The position numbers and the translations under genes are program-made. DNA of 64,000 nucleotides from Bog-756 sp963703145 (lineage in GTDB: Bacteria; Actinomycetota; Acidimicrobiia; Acidimicrobiales; RAAP-2), in NCBI GenBank assembly GCA_963703145.1, contig OY969793.1:4092001-4156000 (forward strand). The letters are read 5' to 3'. Shown here piece by piece: positions 1 to 7,885 of this stretch; position 1 is the stretch's first letter, and each line of letters opens with the position of its first letter. Below the pieces are notes generated by a model. That model worked only from the letters and a program-made list of their open reading frames with translations. It had not been told where the DNA came from and did not search any database.

Positions 1-1423
1 TCTCGTCGAACAGGACGATGCCCTCGCTGAGGGATGCCACGACGGCCTCGTAGCGTTCCTCGGCAGCCCGTCGGCCCGCCTCGGCCTGGCGGGCGTCGGT
101 CAGCTCGGTGCACACCACGACCCAGCCCGAGGGCTGGGTGTCGTCCCCGATGAGGGCGTCGATGGAGACGAGGACCTCGACTTCGGACCCGTCCTTGCGG
201 CGGTGGGAGCGTCGGCCGCGCTCGAGGACGGCGGCACTGTCGGTCCGGTTGGCGGTGACCACGGCACTGATGGACAGGCCGCTCACCTCTTGCTCACTCC
301 AGCCGTAGATGGCCTCGGCGGCCTCGTTCCAGCTCTCGATCTTGCCCTCGGCGTCGATACCGATGATGGCGTCTGAGACATGGGCGATGAGGCTGGCCCG
401 GTAGCGGTTGGCCGCCTCGGCCGCCCGGCGCTCGGAGATGTCCCGGCCGATGACCTGGTAGGCGGGCTCGCCGCCCCAGGTGGTGCGGAGGCTGGTGACC
501 TCCATGAAGGTGGGCTCGGCCGTGATGGGGTTGATGCCCCGCACTTCACCGTGCTCGAAGAACTGTCCGTCCTCGGTGAGCTGGGCCAGGCGCTCTTGGA
601 CCCCCTCCATCTCGCCGGGGTCGGTGACATCGGCGAGCGGGATGCCGTAGTACTCCTGGACGATCCGCTCGTAGTCGTCGTCGTTGGTGGCTCCAGCCAT
701 GCGGGCCATGGCCCGGTTCCCGTAGACGATGCGCCCGTGCTGGTGCACGTAGATGATGTCGGGGGAGAGCTCGGTCATGAGCCGGTAGCGGTTCACCAGC
801 TCACCGAGGACCTGGTCGTACTGCTGCTGGGGGGTGACGTCCATCACCACGCCGACGTAGTTGAAGACGGCTTCGTCGTCGGGGCGGTCCGGGCCAGAGG
901 GAACCGACAGCGGGGAGGCCCGCACCACGAGGCTGTGGGTGGCACCGTCCGGTGTGGCGACGAGGATCCTCAGGTCGAACTCGGCCGGTGGCGCCCCCCG
1001 TCGGATCGGCTCGATGATGGGCGCCAGCACGGCGTCGCTGAACTGGGTGGTGCTGGTGGGGGTTTCGACGTCGCAGCCGGGACCGAGGCCCGGTGAATCG
1101 TCACCGTCTTCGTCACGGACCAGGGTGAGCGAGGAGCGGGCTGGCAACGCCGCCGGCCCGGTGTCGGCATCGGAGCCTGTCGTGACCACCGAGAAGCCGG
1201 CCGCACCGGCTTCGAACCCCAGGAGCTCCTCGAGCGGCGATGACCATCGCACCAGGTCCTTGGCGGCGTCATAGACCCACGTCAGAGACTGGACCTCGTT
1301 GGTGGCCAGGTCGACGCCCTGGGGCAGCTCGAAGGCCTTGACGCCGAAGGGCAGGCTCCCGGGCTCGACCCGGTCGAAGACGACCTTCGACTGGCGACGG
1401 CCGGAGTCATTCGTAGTGGCCAT
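1..1423 (-). CDS. Multi-PAS sensory protein, N-terminal part (runs off the window)
   Basis: About 474 residues are visible from the ATG at 1423; the C-terminal output domain lies beyond base 1, so it cannot be named. Residues 1-200 are a poorly recognisable sensor region. A PAS domain starts near residue 209 (NRYRLMTELSPDIIYVHQHG) and a second near 337 (SDAIIGIDAEGKIESWNEAA, then the typical IYGWSEQE). A third begins near 457 (RYEAVVASLSEGIVLFDE). Repeated PAS domains usually bind small ligands or cofactors and feed a histidine kinase, GGDEF/EAL or PP2C module; no transmembrane segment is visible, so the protein is probably cytoplasmic. No strong Shine-Dalgarno is seen before the ATG. The ketosynthase gene ends 158 bp upstream on the same strand. 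Confidence 0.8.
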   Translation of the reverse strand, partial: MATTNDSGRRQSKVVFDRVEPGSLPFGVKAFELPQGVDLATNEVQSLTWVYDAAKDLVRWSSPLEELLGFEAGAAGFSVVTTGSDADTGPAALPARSSLTLVRDEDGDDSPGLGPGCDVETPTSTTQFSDAVLAPIIEPIRRGAPPAEFDLRILVATPDGATHSLVVRASPLSVPSGPDRPDDEAVFNYVGVVMDVTPQQQYDQVLGELVNRYRLMTELSPDIIYVHQHGRIVYGNRAMARMAGATNDDDYERIVQEYYGIPLADVTDPGEMEGVQERLAQLTEDGQFFEHGEVRGINPITAEPTFMEVTSLRTTWGGEPAYQVIGRDISERRAAEAANRYRASLIAHVSDAIIGIDAEGKIESWNEAAEAIYGWSEQEVSGLSISAVVTANRTDSAAVLERGRRSHRRKDGSEVEVLVSIDALIGDDTQPSGWVVVCTELTDARQAEAGRRAAEERYEAVVASLSEGIVLFDE

Positions 1424-1581
1424 AGGCAGTAGGTATCGGCCTAGGGGGCCAGGGACTTTAGCCTTGGCGCCGCCTGGCCCACCGAGGTCGGCGGGACCTC
1501 AGTACCCGGTCGCTGGGCCCCTGGACACAGCAGTTGCGTCCGTGGCGGCCGCACGCCCGCGCTGCGGGCCTGACGACCTGC

Positions 1582-2799
1582 TCAGTCGTCGGGTTCGGCG
1601 ATGATCGAGACGGTGTTGTACCCGCCCATGCCGATCGAGGCCTTCACCATGGGGCCCGGCACCCGCGGGGTGTGGCCGTCGACCAGTTTGGGGTGGCCCG
1701 GGGCCACCTGGCGCGGGGCGGGGATGTAGCCGGTCTGGAAGGCGTACAGCGTGGCCAGGATCTCGACGGCGGCGGCGGCCGACTGGCAGTGGCCGACCAG
1801 GGGCTTGACCGAGAACACCCCGTGCGCGTCCGGGAGGAGCTCATCGAGGACGCGAGCCTCGGCGGCATCGCCGGTGCCGGTCCCGGTGCCATGGGCGTTG
1901 AGGTAGGCGATGTCCTCGGCCGGCACCCCGGAGTCAGCGAGCGCCAGTCGAAAGCAGCGGAACATCTCCTTCAGGTCCGGGGCCACGCTCACCAGGTGGC
2001 TGGCGTCCATGGTCATGGCGCCACCCAGCATCGAGGCGTAGGAGCCGCGCGACTGGCCCGAGAGCACCATGGCTACGGCGGCCTCACCCCCGACGAAGCC
2101 ACGGCTGCCCTCCTGGAAGGGACGGCAGGCCTCGAAGGGCGGCATGGACAAGATGGCGGCACCCAGGTCGCTGAACGCCCGGAGGACCTGGGGCACGCCG
2201 CACAGGTCGGTGGCCATCACCACGACATCACTGCAGATGCCGGCGTCGAGCCACATCTTGGCGGTGATCATGGCGGCATTGGCCGTCGCGCACATGGCGT
2301 TGACCGACATGGCCGGGCCGTGGAAGTCGTGTTCCTTCATGAACTGGGAGATGATCGTGGACGGCAGCATGCCCACCCAGGTCTTGGGCCGCACCCGGCT
2401 CTCCCCGGCGCGGTACCAGGCGGACCAGGTCTCGATGTCGCCGGCCTCCAGGCTGTGGACGAGGCCGACAACGGGTCCCGGCTTCCAGCCCCGGTCCATG
2501 GCGTCGGCGACGGCCTCACGGGCGGCGAACCGGGCGGCGCGCGTGTACCGGCTGGGGCCGTCCCGCCGGTCACCCTCGTCGGCGATGAGCGACAGGTAGG
2601 CCTGGCCGCCGTCGACGAATCCTTCGAGCCCTTCGGTCAGCTTGACCGAGCTCTCACCCAGCAAGAAGCCGTCCCAGAGGTGCTTGGTGCCCCAGCCGAA
2701 ACCCGTGACCGCCCCGACCCCGACGATGTTGGCCGGCGTGTCTCCCCCGATCCTCCGGGGTGCACTACCGCCCGAGGGCGACTGCACAGCATCCGACAT
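1582..2799 (-). CDS. Beta-ketoacyl-ACP synthase (KAS II-like), divergent
   Basis: 405-residue thiolase-fold condensing enzyme. The decarboxylating Cys-His-His triad can be placed: Cys170 in NAMCATANAAM, His303 in NAHGTGTGTGD and His337 in KPLVGHCQSAAAA. Such enzymes perform Claisen condensation of malonyl-ACP with an acyl primer in fatty-acid or polyketide synthesis. The nucleophile loop differs from the usual TACSSG form and the second His loop reads GHCQSA rather than GHxxGA, so this is a divergent branch. It is monocistronic, and no ACP or KAS partner lies beside it. It may serve a specialised lipid; the substrate is unknown. The start is ATG at 2799, after a 344-bp gap that would hold its promoter. 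Confidence 0.85.
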   Translation of the reverse strand: MSDAVQSPSGGSAPRRIGGDTPANIVGVGAVTGFGWGTKHLWDGFLLGESSVKLTEGLEGFVDGGQAYLSLIADEGDRRDGPSRYTRAARFAAREAVADAMDRGWKPGPVVGLVHSLEAGDIETWSAWYRAGESRVRPKTWVGMLPSTIISQFMKEHDFHGPAMSVNAMCATANAAMITAKMWLDAGICSDVVVMATDLCGVPQVLRAFSDLGAAILSMPPFEACRPFQEGSRGFVGGEAAVAMVLSGQSRGSYASMLGGAMTMDASHLVSVAPDLKEMFRCFRLALADSGVPAEDIAYLNAHGTGTGTGDAAEARVLDELLPDAHGVFSVKPLVGHCQSAAAAVEILATLYAFQTGYIPAPRQVAPGHPKLVDGHTPRVPGPMVKASIGMGGYNTVSIIAEPDD

Positions 2800-3143
2800 C
2801 AGGACTCCTCGAAGCTCTGTTCATACATTCGGCCGGTGGATCGTTGGCAGGCGATCCATTGACCTTGGGCAGGGTGGCACGATCACGCAATGGCACCGTA
2901 TGTGATGCACGATTATCGCTCAGTACGGATCTGGAAACAATGGGGGAAATTCGGCCACCCCAATCGGGGGGCTCATTCAGTTTAGGGCGGAGGGCACATT
3001 GAGCGTTACGCGGGCAAGATCTGAGCGTGCAACACGTACCTCCGCCCGCCGCTAACGCCCTGCAAACATCGGCGACCTGGGGACGGCCACACATCGAATC
3101 AGCGACACCACTCGGTGTCTTCAATCGTCAATGATCCGATCGA
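2800..3143. other. Intergenic region upstream of the ketosynthase, with inverted repeats
   Basis: No convincing gene. The stretch around 2880-3000 is visibly more AT-rich than its surroundings and probably holds the ketosynthase promoter. A perfect inverted repeat, TGGATCG at 2837-2843 and CGATCCA at 2852-2858 (8-base loop), sits about 40 bp upstream of the ketosynthase start and could be an operator. Predicted short ORFs here lack any recognisable domain. Confidence 0.45.
3104..3119 (-). terminator. Hairpin after the ipd operon
   Basis: GACACC and GGTGTC with a four-base loop lie 25 nt past the ipdC stop codon on the transcribed strand. No U-tract follows, so this would be a weak or I-shaped terminator at best. 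Confidence 0.35.
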
Positions 3144-4262
3144 CTATCCGCCTGTGGGGGTGCCGAACCGGTCCAATACCGAGGTCGCTTCTGTGACGAT
3201 ACGCCCGATGAGTTCGGCGACGGTCGGCAGCTCGCCGATCTCGCCCACCACCTGACCGGTCGGGAGCACCCCGACATCGGTCCGACCCTCAACCAGCGCG
3301 GCCCTCGTCATCATCGGCGCGTTGGCCGCCATCACCACCTGTGGCCAGGACAGGTCGTTGCCCTGCTTCATGGCCCGGCCCTCGTGGACCAGGGCCACCA
3401 GCGTGGTGTCGGTCTCCCGTCGGAACGCGTGGGCGTTGGCCAGTGCCCGGGGCAGGTTCCGGATCCAGCTGGACCGTTCCAGGTGGTCGACCAGCTCGGT
3501 GCGGATGACGCGTTGGGGTGCCCCGTCCACGGCGGTCGACACCACGGTGCCGGTCACCGGAGTGCCGAGGTAGATCTGTTTGACGGCTTCGGGCACCCTC
3601 GACTCCTGGGTGAGCAGGAAACGGGTGCCCATGGCGATACCCGACGCGCCGTAGGCCAGAGCGGCCACCAGGCCCCGTCCGTCGAAGAACCCCCCGGCGG
3701 CGATGACCGCCACCCGGTCACCGACGGCGTCCACCACCGCCGGTGTCAGCAGGGACGTCGGCACGGTGCCGGTGTGACCCCCGCCTTCGCCACCCTGGGC
3801 GATCACCGCGTCGACCCCCCAGCCAGCGACCTTCTCGGCATGGCGACGGGCGCCGATGGTGGGCATCACCACGAGCCCGGCGTCCCGACACCGGGTCACG
3901 AGGTCGGGGTTCGGGGCCTGAGCGAAGCTGGCCACCCGCACGCCGTTGGCGATCATCAGGGCCACGCGGTCGGCCACGTCGGCCACATCGGTCCGCATGT
4001 TGACGCCGAAGGGCTGGTCGGTCCGGGTCCTCACCTCGGCGATGGCCGACTCGAGCTCGGAGAAGGTCATGGTGGCCGAGGCCAGGATGCCTAGGCCACC
4101 GGCCTCGGCGGTGGCGGCCACCAGGCGGGGCCCTGCCACCCACCCCATCCCGGTCTGGACGATGGGATAGCGGACCCCGACCAGCTGGCAGAACCGGGTG
4201 GTGAGCGCGGGATGGACCCGGGCCGGGTTGGTTGCCGGGGAGGGATCAGACCCGGCGGTCAC
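3144..4262 (-). CDS. ipdC: IpdC-like NAD(P)H-dependent flavin oxidoreductase (nitronate monooxygenase family), steroid C/D-ring catabolism
   Basis: 372-residue FMN-dependent TIM-barrel protein of the 2-nitropropane dioxygenase/enoyl reductase fold. Seen: PIVQTGMGWVAGPRL at the N-terminus, PFGVNM, the glycine-rich AQGGEGGGHTG and the phosphate-binding AAGGFFDGRGL plus AYGASGIAMGTRF. Its start overlaps the ipdB stop by 4 bp, so translation is probably coupled. In mycobacteria and rhodococci the homologue IpdC acts with IpdA/IpdB in degrading the C/D-ring intermediates of cholesterol, and the gene order here is the same. The identification rests on family plus synteny; as an isolated sequence it could be another nitronate monooxygenase. 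Confidence 0.82.
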   Translation of the reverse strand: MTAGSDPSPATNPARVHPALTTRFCQLVGVRYPIVQTGMGWVAGPRLVAATAEAGGLGILASATMTFSELESAIAEVRTRTDQPFGVNMRTDVADVADRVALMIANGVRVASFAQAPNPDLVTRCRDAGLVVMPTIGARRHAEKVAGWGVDAVIAQGGEGGGHTGTVPTSLLTPAVVDAVGDRVAVIAAGGFFDGRGLVAALAYGASGIAMGTRFLLTQESRVPEAVKQIYLGTPVTGTVVSTAVDGAPQRVIRTELVDHLERSSWIRNLPRALANAHAFRRETDTTLVALVHEGRAMKQGNDLSWPQVVMAANAPMMTRAALVEGRTDVGVLPTGQVVGEIGELPTVAELIGRIVTEATSVLDRFGTPTGG

Positions 4263-5041
4263 ACCCGGACCTCGCGGTCCCGCAGCCCCCTCGGGTCGAG
4301 CACGGTGCGGATCAGCTCGAGCTCCTCGGGCGTCGGCATCCGGGTCTCGGGAACCTGCTCGGGCACGACGAGGTCGAAGCCGGTCGCCTCGACGACGTCA
4401 GCCACGGTGACACCGGGGTGGACCGAGGCCAGGCGCATCACCTTGTCGGGCGTGGCGAAGTCGAACACGCCGAGGTTGGAGACCACCCGTCGGATCTCGT
4501 GGAACCGGGTGGCCGACGGTCCGGCGGCAGCCGCCCGCTCGTAGCCGACGCCGGACACCACGTCGACGTGCTCGACGAAGGAACGGGTCGAGTGGTTGGG
4601 CACCCAGTAGGAGGTGGTGTGGTTGACCGTGTTGCCGGGTGCTCCGCGCACGCCGACGAGTTGGGCCTTGGGCCGTGCCCATTCGCCGATGGCGCTGATG
4701 TTCTGATTGCCGGTGCGGTCGATCTGCGAGGCCATCATGATCAGGTTGCGCCGACCGGACCAGACCACATCGAACACCTTTCGGTACGGCATGTGTGACT
4801 CGAGGACGAGGCTCGAGGCCGCGACACCCAGAGCGGGAGCTCCTGCCACCAGGGCAGCGTCGCCGTCAGTCAACACCAGGTCGGGAGCGAAGGTCAGCCG
4901 GGCCAGGCGGGCCCCGATGGCCGGGGCGGTCCCGAACGCGCTGGCCATCACCTCGCCGTCCCCGCGGAACACCTCGGCGCACGCCACCACGCAGTACTCG
5001 GCCCTGGTCACACCGTCGTCCGTCGCTCCCGTCGCCGTCAT
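4259..5041 (-). CDS. ipdB: IpdB, beta subunit of COCHEA-CoA hydrolase (CoA-transferase fold)
   Basis: 260-residue class I CoA-transferase-like subunit. Signatures seen: ACAEVFRGDGEVMAS, GARLARLTFAPDLVLTDGDA, SQIDRTGNQNISAIG, VRGAPGNTVNHTTSYWVPNH and RVVSNLGVFDF near the middle, ending with RGLRDREVRV, all typical of actinobacterial IpdB. With IpdA it forms a heteromer that hydrolytically opens the last carbocyclic ring of the steroid nucleus as a CoA thioester; despite the fold it is a hydrolase rather than a transferase in the characterised mycobacterial enzyme. It overlaps both neighbours by 4 bp (ATGA junctions), indicating an operon. A 3-oxoacid CoA-transferase role is less likely because of this synteny. 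Confidence 0.87.
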   Translation of the reverse strand: MTATGATDDGVTRAEYCVVACAEVFRGDGEVMASAFGTAPAIGARLARLTFAPDLVLTDGDAALVAGAPALGVAASSLVLESHMPYRKVFDVVWSGRRNLIMMASQIDRTGNQNISAIGEWARPKAQLVGVRGAPGNTVNHTTSYWVPNHSTRSFVEHVDVVSGVGYERAAAAGPSATRFHEIRRVVSNLGVFDFATPDKVMRLASVHPGVTVADVVEATGFDLVVPEQVPETRMPTPEELELIRTVLDPRGLRDREVRV

Positions 5042-5916
5042 GACGCCCCCTTGTCGGACCGGTCGGCGGCGGCCTGCACGGTGGCGTCCTGGTAGGCGGC
5101 CTCATCGACGTCGAAGAACCGCTCGGTGAACGCGGCCCAGGCGGCGGGGTCGCCGGCCGCGGCCACGTACTCCTTTTGGAACGCCTCGTCGCGGGAGTAA
5201 TCCGGCACACAGGCGGTGAAGTGGGCCCCACCGGGGGTCTCGACCACCCCGTCAGTGAGCAGCCGGCTGATGCACATGGTCTGCAATGCCCCCTCCGAGG
5301 CGAACTGCTCGGTCTCGACCAGCCGCTCGGTGGTGACGAACCGGCGGTCGGCGGCACCGAGGAACAGCTCGTCGAAGAACGGGTCAGGGCCGAGGATCTG
5401 TCCGGAACCGTTGGCGTCGGCCCGATTGACGTGGACCAGAGCGGCATCGAGGTGCAGGGCCGGCATGGCCACCAGCTCCTCACCGTCGTCATAGGGCGAC
5501 GTGACGGTCCGCAGCGTCGGGTTCACCGTGAGGACGTCGGACCCCAGGCCGGCACGGGTGGGGAGAAAGGGCACGCGCTGGGCCGCAGCCAGCAGACCCA
5601 GATAGAACATGCCCTCGTCCACCTCCATGGACTCGATGGACCCGCTCTGGCGGGCCGCCTTGAAGTGCGGATCGGTCGGGATGGAGTCGAGGGTGACGAA
5701 CCCGAACACCACCTTGGCCACCTTGCCCGCCGCACACAGCAGCCCAACGTCGGGGCCGCCGTAGGAGACGACCGTGAGGTCAGCCAGGTCCGACCGGAGC
5801 AGGGCCCTGACCGCGGCCATGGGCTTGCGACGGGACCCCCACCCACCGATGCCGATGGTCATCCCGCTCCGCAATTCGCCCACCAGCTCGTCGAGAGTGA
5901 GTCGCTTGTCGCTCAT
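5038..5916 (-). CDS. ipdA: IpdA, alpha subunit of COCHEA-CoA hydrolase (CoA-transferase fold)
   Basis: 292 residues. The N-terminus (LRSGMTIGIGGWGSRRKPMA, then VVSYGGPDVGLLCAAGKV) matches the IpdA type of class I CoA-transferase-like proteins. Further seen: MDEGMFYLGLLAAAQR-type segment, LPTRAGLGSDV, and GVVETPGGAHFTACVPDY near the C-terminus. Partner of IpdB; together they cleave the final ring in steroid C/D degradation. It is cytoplasmic. The ATG follows the echA20 stop by 18 bp, and the 3' end overlaps ipdB by 4 bp. In characterised systems this operon is controlled by the TetR repressor KstR2; no clear KstR2-like site was seen before echA20, so the control here is unknown. Confidence 0.88.
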   Translation of the reverse strand: MSDKRLTLDELVGELRSGMTIGIGGWGSRRKPMAAVRALLRSDLADLTVVSYGGPDVGLLCAAGKVAKVVFGFVTLDSIPTDPHFKAARQSGSIESMEVDEGMFYLGLLAAAQRVPFLPTRAGLGSDVLTVNPTLRTVTSPYDDGEELVAMPALHLDAALVHVNRADANGSGQILGPDPFFDELFLGAADRRFVTTERLVETEQFASEGALQTMCISRLLTDGVVETPGGAHFTACVPDYSRDEAFQKEYVAAAGDPAAWAAFTERFFDVDEAAYQDATVQAAADRSDKGAS

Positions 5917-5934
5917 GAGTGCATCCCGTTCGTC

Positions 5935-6693
5935 CTAACGCGTGGTGTCGGCATCGCGCTTCTCCACGAAGGCGGCCCGCTGCTCGTCGGCCACGCCGGC
6001 CACGTGGAGCTCGTAGGTGAATCCCTGTTCGAGGCGGTAGCTGCGTCGCACATCGACGGGGTCGATGCCGTTCAGGGACTCCTTGGCCCGGCGGATGATG
6101 GTGGGGCTCTTGGCGGCGATGTCCTCGGCCACCTCGTAGGCGGCGTCGACCAGTTGTCCGGCTGGGACCACCGAGAGCACCGAACCGAAGTGGTGGAGCT
6201 CGGCGGCGGTGGCCGGCTTGGCCGTGTAGACCATCGACCGCATGCGGTGCTGGGGTACGAGGCGCGACAGGTGGGTGGCCGCTCCCAACGCCCCCCGGTC
6301 GACCTCGGGCAGCCCGAAGGTGGCGTCCTCGGACGCCACCACGATGTCAGCGTTGCCGGCCAGGCCCACTCCACCGCCGAGACAGAAGCCGTGGACCGCG
6401 GCGATCACCGGGACCTCGCACTCGTAGACGGCAGCGAAGGCGGCGAAGCAGCCCCGGTTGGCCCCGATGAGGGCATCGTCGCCCCGGGCCTGGATCTCTT
6501 TGATGTCGACCCCCGCACAGAACCCCCGCCCCTCGGCCCGCAGGATCACCACCCGGTTGTCGGGCACCCGACCGGCGGCGAGAAGGGCGTCGGCCAGGCC
6601 GAACCACCCGGCGACGTCGAGGGCATTGACCGGGGGATGGTCGATGACCACCTCGGCGATTCCTGGACGCTTCTGGTGGGTGATGATGGGCAT
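5935..6693 (-). CDS. echA20: EchA20-like enoyl-CoA hydratase/isomerase-family ring hydrolase
   Basis: 252-residue crotonase-family protein starting at ATG 6693; a longer upstream reading frame exists but has no homology-like content. Crotonase oxyanion-hole motifs are present: GRGFCAGVDIKEIQ and HGFCLGGGVGLAGNADIV, followed by FGLPEVDRGALGA. In mycobacteria EchA20, next to ipdAB, hydrolyses the five-membered ring D of HIEC-CoA; gene order and length (about 250 aa) agree. First gene of the echA20-ipdA-ipdB-ipdC operon, with a 174-bp divergent region shared with the SDR gene. A generic enoyl-CoA hydratase remains possible, but the context argues for steroid ring cleavage. Confidence 0.82.
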   Translation of the reverse strand: MPIITHQKRPGIAEVVIDHPPVNALDVAGWFGLADALLAAGRVPDNRVVILRAEGRGFCAGVDIKEIQARGDDALIGANRGCFAAFAAVYECEVPVIAAVHGFCLGGGVGLAGNADIVVASEDATFGLPEVDRGALGAATHLSRLVPQHRMRSMVYTAKPATAAELHHFGSVLSVVPAGQLVDAAYEVAEDIAAKSPTIIRRAKESLNGIDPVDVRRSYRLEQGFTYELHVAGVADEQRAAFVEKRDADTTR

Positions 6694-6867
6694 GACCGGC
6701 TCCGTGGTCTCGTGAGGATCGTCAGGGTCGTGCTGGTGGTGGGCCCAAGGCCCCGGCTCCCGGCCGACCACCGCGAGGTGCTGGGCATCGGGGCGGACGA
6801 CGAGGGCACGCTGGGCGTGATCTGATACAGCGTCAGGACAGTACCAGTCGAAGACCGGGAGGCAGCT

Positions 6868-7704
6868 GTGGCCGAGTTCGAACGCACCCACCCCGCCAGC
6901 GCGCTCGACTTCGCCGGCCGGGTGGTGGTGGTGACCGGCGGGGCACGAGGCGTCGGCCGGGGGATCACCGAGGGCTTCCTGGCCGCCGGTGCCCATGCCG
7001 TCGTGTGCGGCCGTACCGAGACCGCCGACGAGGACCTCCCGGCCGCGGTCGACGCCGACGGACAGGTCCGGCGGGCCGTGTTCGTCCGGGCCGACGTCCG
7101 CGACGCCGACCAGGCCACGGCGGTCATCACGGCCACGACCAACCGCTTCGGACGGCTCGACGCACTGGTCAACAACGCCGGCGGCTCGCCCCCGGCCGAC
7201 GCCGCCACCGTCTCGCCCCGCTTCTCCGCTTCGATCGTGGCGCTCAACCTGCTCGCACCCCTCTATTGCGCCCAGGCGGCCAATCTGGTCATGCAGGCCC
7301 AGAGCGACGGCGGGTCGATCATCAACATCGCCTCGGTGAGCGGTATGCGACCCTCCCCGGGCACAGCCGCCTACGGGGCGGCCAAGGCCGGGCTGATCAA
7401 CCTCACCCAGTCGCTGGCCATGGAGTGGGCGCCCAAGGTCCGCGTGAACAGCTTGACCGCGGGGATGGTGGCCACCGAGGGCGGGGACGACCACTACGGC
7501 GGCCCGGCCGGGATGGCCGAGGTGGCGGCCACCGTGCCGATGCAGCGGTTCGCAACGCCAGGAGATGTGGCCGGTCTGTGCCTGTTCTTGGCCTCGCCGT
7601 TGGCCTCGTACGTGACGGGCGCCAATCTGGTGGCTCACGGTGGTGGCGAGCGCCCGCCCTTCCTCGCCGCGGTCGAGCGCGCCACCGGCCAGGCGGGCCG
7701 CTGA
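6868..7704 (+). CDS. SDR-family oxidoreductase of the steroid C/D-ring locus
   Basis: 278-residue classical short-chain dehydrogenase. Rossmann motif VTGGARGVGRG near residue 24, NNAG near 98, the catalytic Ser-Tyr-Lys set (IASVSGMRPSPGTAAYGAAKAG) around 140-160, and a C-terminus LVAHGGGERPPFL of the kind seen in SDRs beside echA20 in mycobacterial kstR2-type loci. It probably interconverts a hydroxyacyl- and ketoacyl-CoA steroid intermediate with NAD(P). The GTG start at 6868 is supported by GGGAGG six bases upstream. It is divergent from echA20, so the 174-bp intergenic region is likely a shared control site. Confidence 0.8.
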   Translation: MAEFERTHPASALDFAGRVVVVTGGARGVGRGITEGFLAAGAHAVVCGRTETADEDLPAAVDADGQVRRAVFVRADVRDADQATAVITATTNRFGRLDALVNNAGGSPPADAATVSPRFSASIVALNLLAPLYCAQAANLVMQAQSDGGSIINIASVSGMRPSPGTAAYGAAKAGLINLTQSLAMEWAPKVRVNSLTAGMVATEGGDDHYGGPAGMAEVAATVPMQRFATPGDVAGLCLFLASPLASYVTGANLVAHGGGERPPFLAAVERATGQAGR

Positions 7705-7742
7705 GCACCGGCCCGGCGACCAGGGACCCACGACCGGTGCTC
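7703..7742 (+). terminator. Stem-loop overlapping the SDR stop codon
   Basis: Nine-base inverted repeat GAGCACCGG (7703-7711) and CCGGTGCTC (7734-7742) with a 22-base GC-rich loop, beginning inside the SDR stop codon. It has no U-tract; plausible as an actinobacterial I-type terminator. Confidence 0.4.
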
Positions 7743-7885
7743 ACCCCCGGGATTCCGGGCTCAGAGGGCCCGAAACCCCTCAAGTGAGCCGCTGACCAGG
7801 TCGATGTTTCCTGGGTGATCCGAGCTCAGCCGTCTGTCCGTGAACCGGGCATTCGTGGTGCCTGCCGCCCAGGGGCGATGCGGCC

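Noticed and set aside
380..1096. Long plus-strand ORFs over the PAS gene
   Set aside because: Antisense shadows of a multi-PAS reading frame, as is common at this GC content.
6694..6867. KstR2-type operator expected in the echA20/SDR divergent region
   Set aside because: I could not find a convincing AnCAAGnnCTTGnT-like repeat by eye.
5935..7731. 598-codon minus-strand ORF extending echA20 upstream
   Set aside because: The upstream part is antisense to the SDR and lacks any domain; the crotonase starts at ATG 6693.
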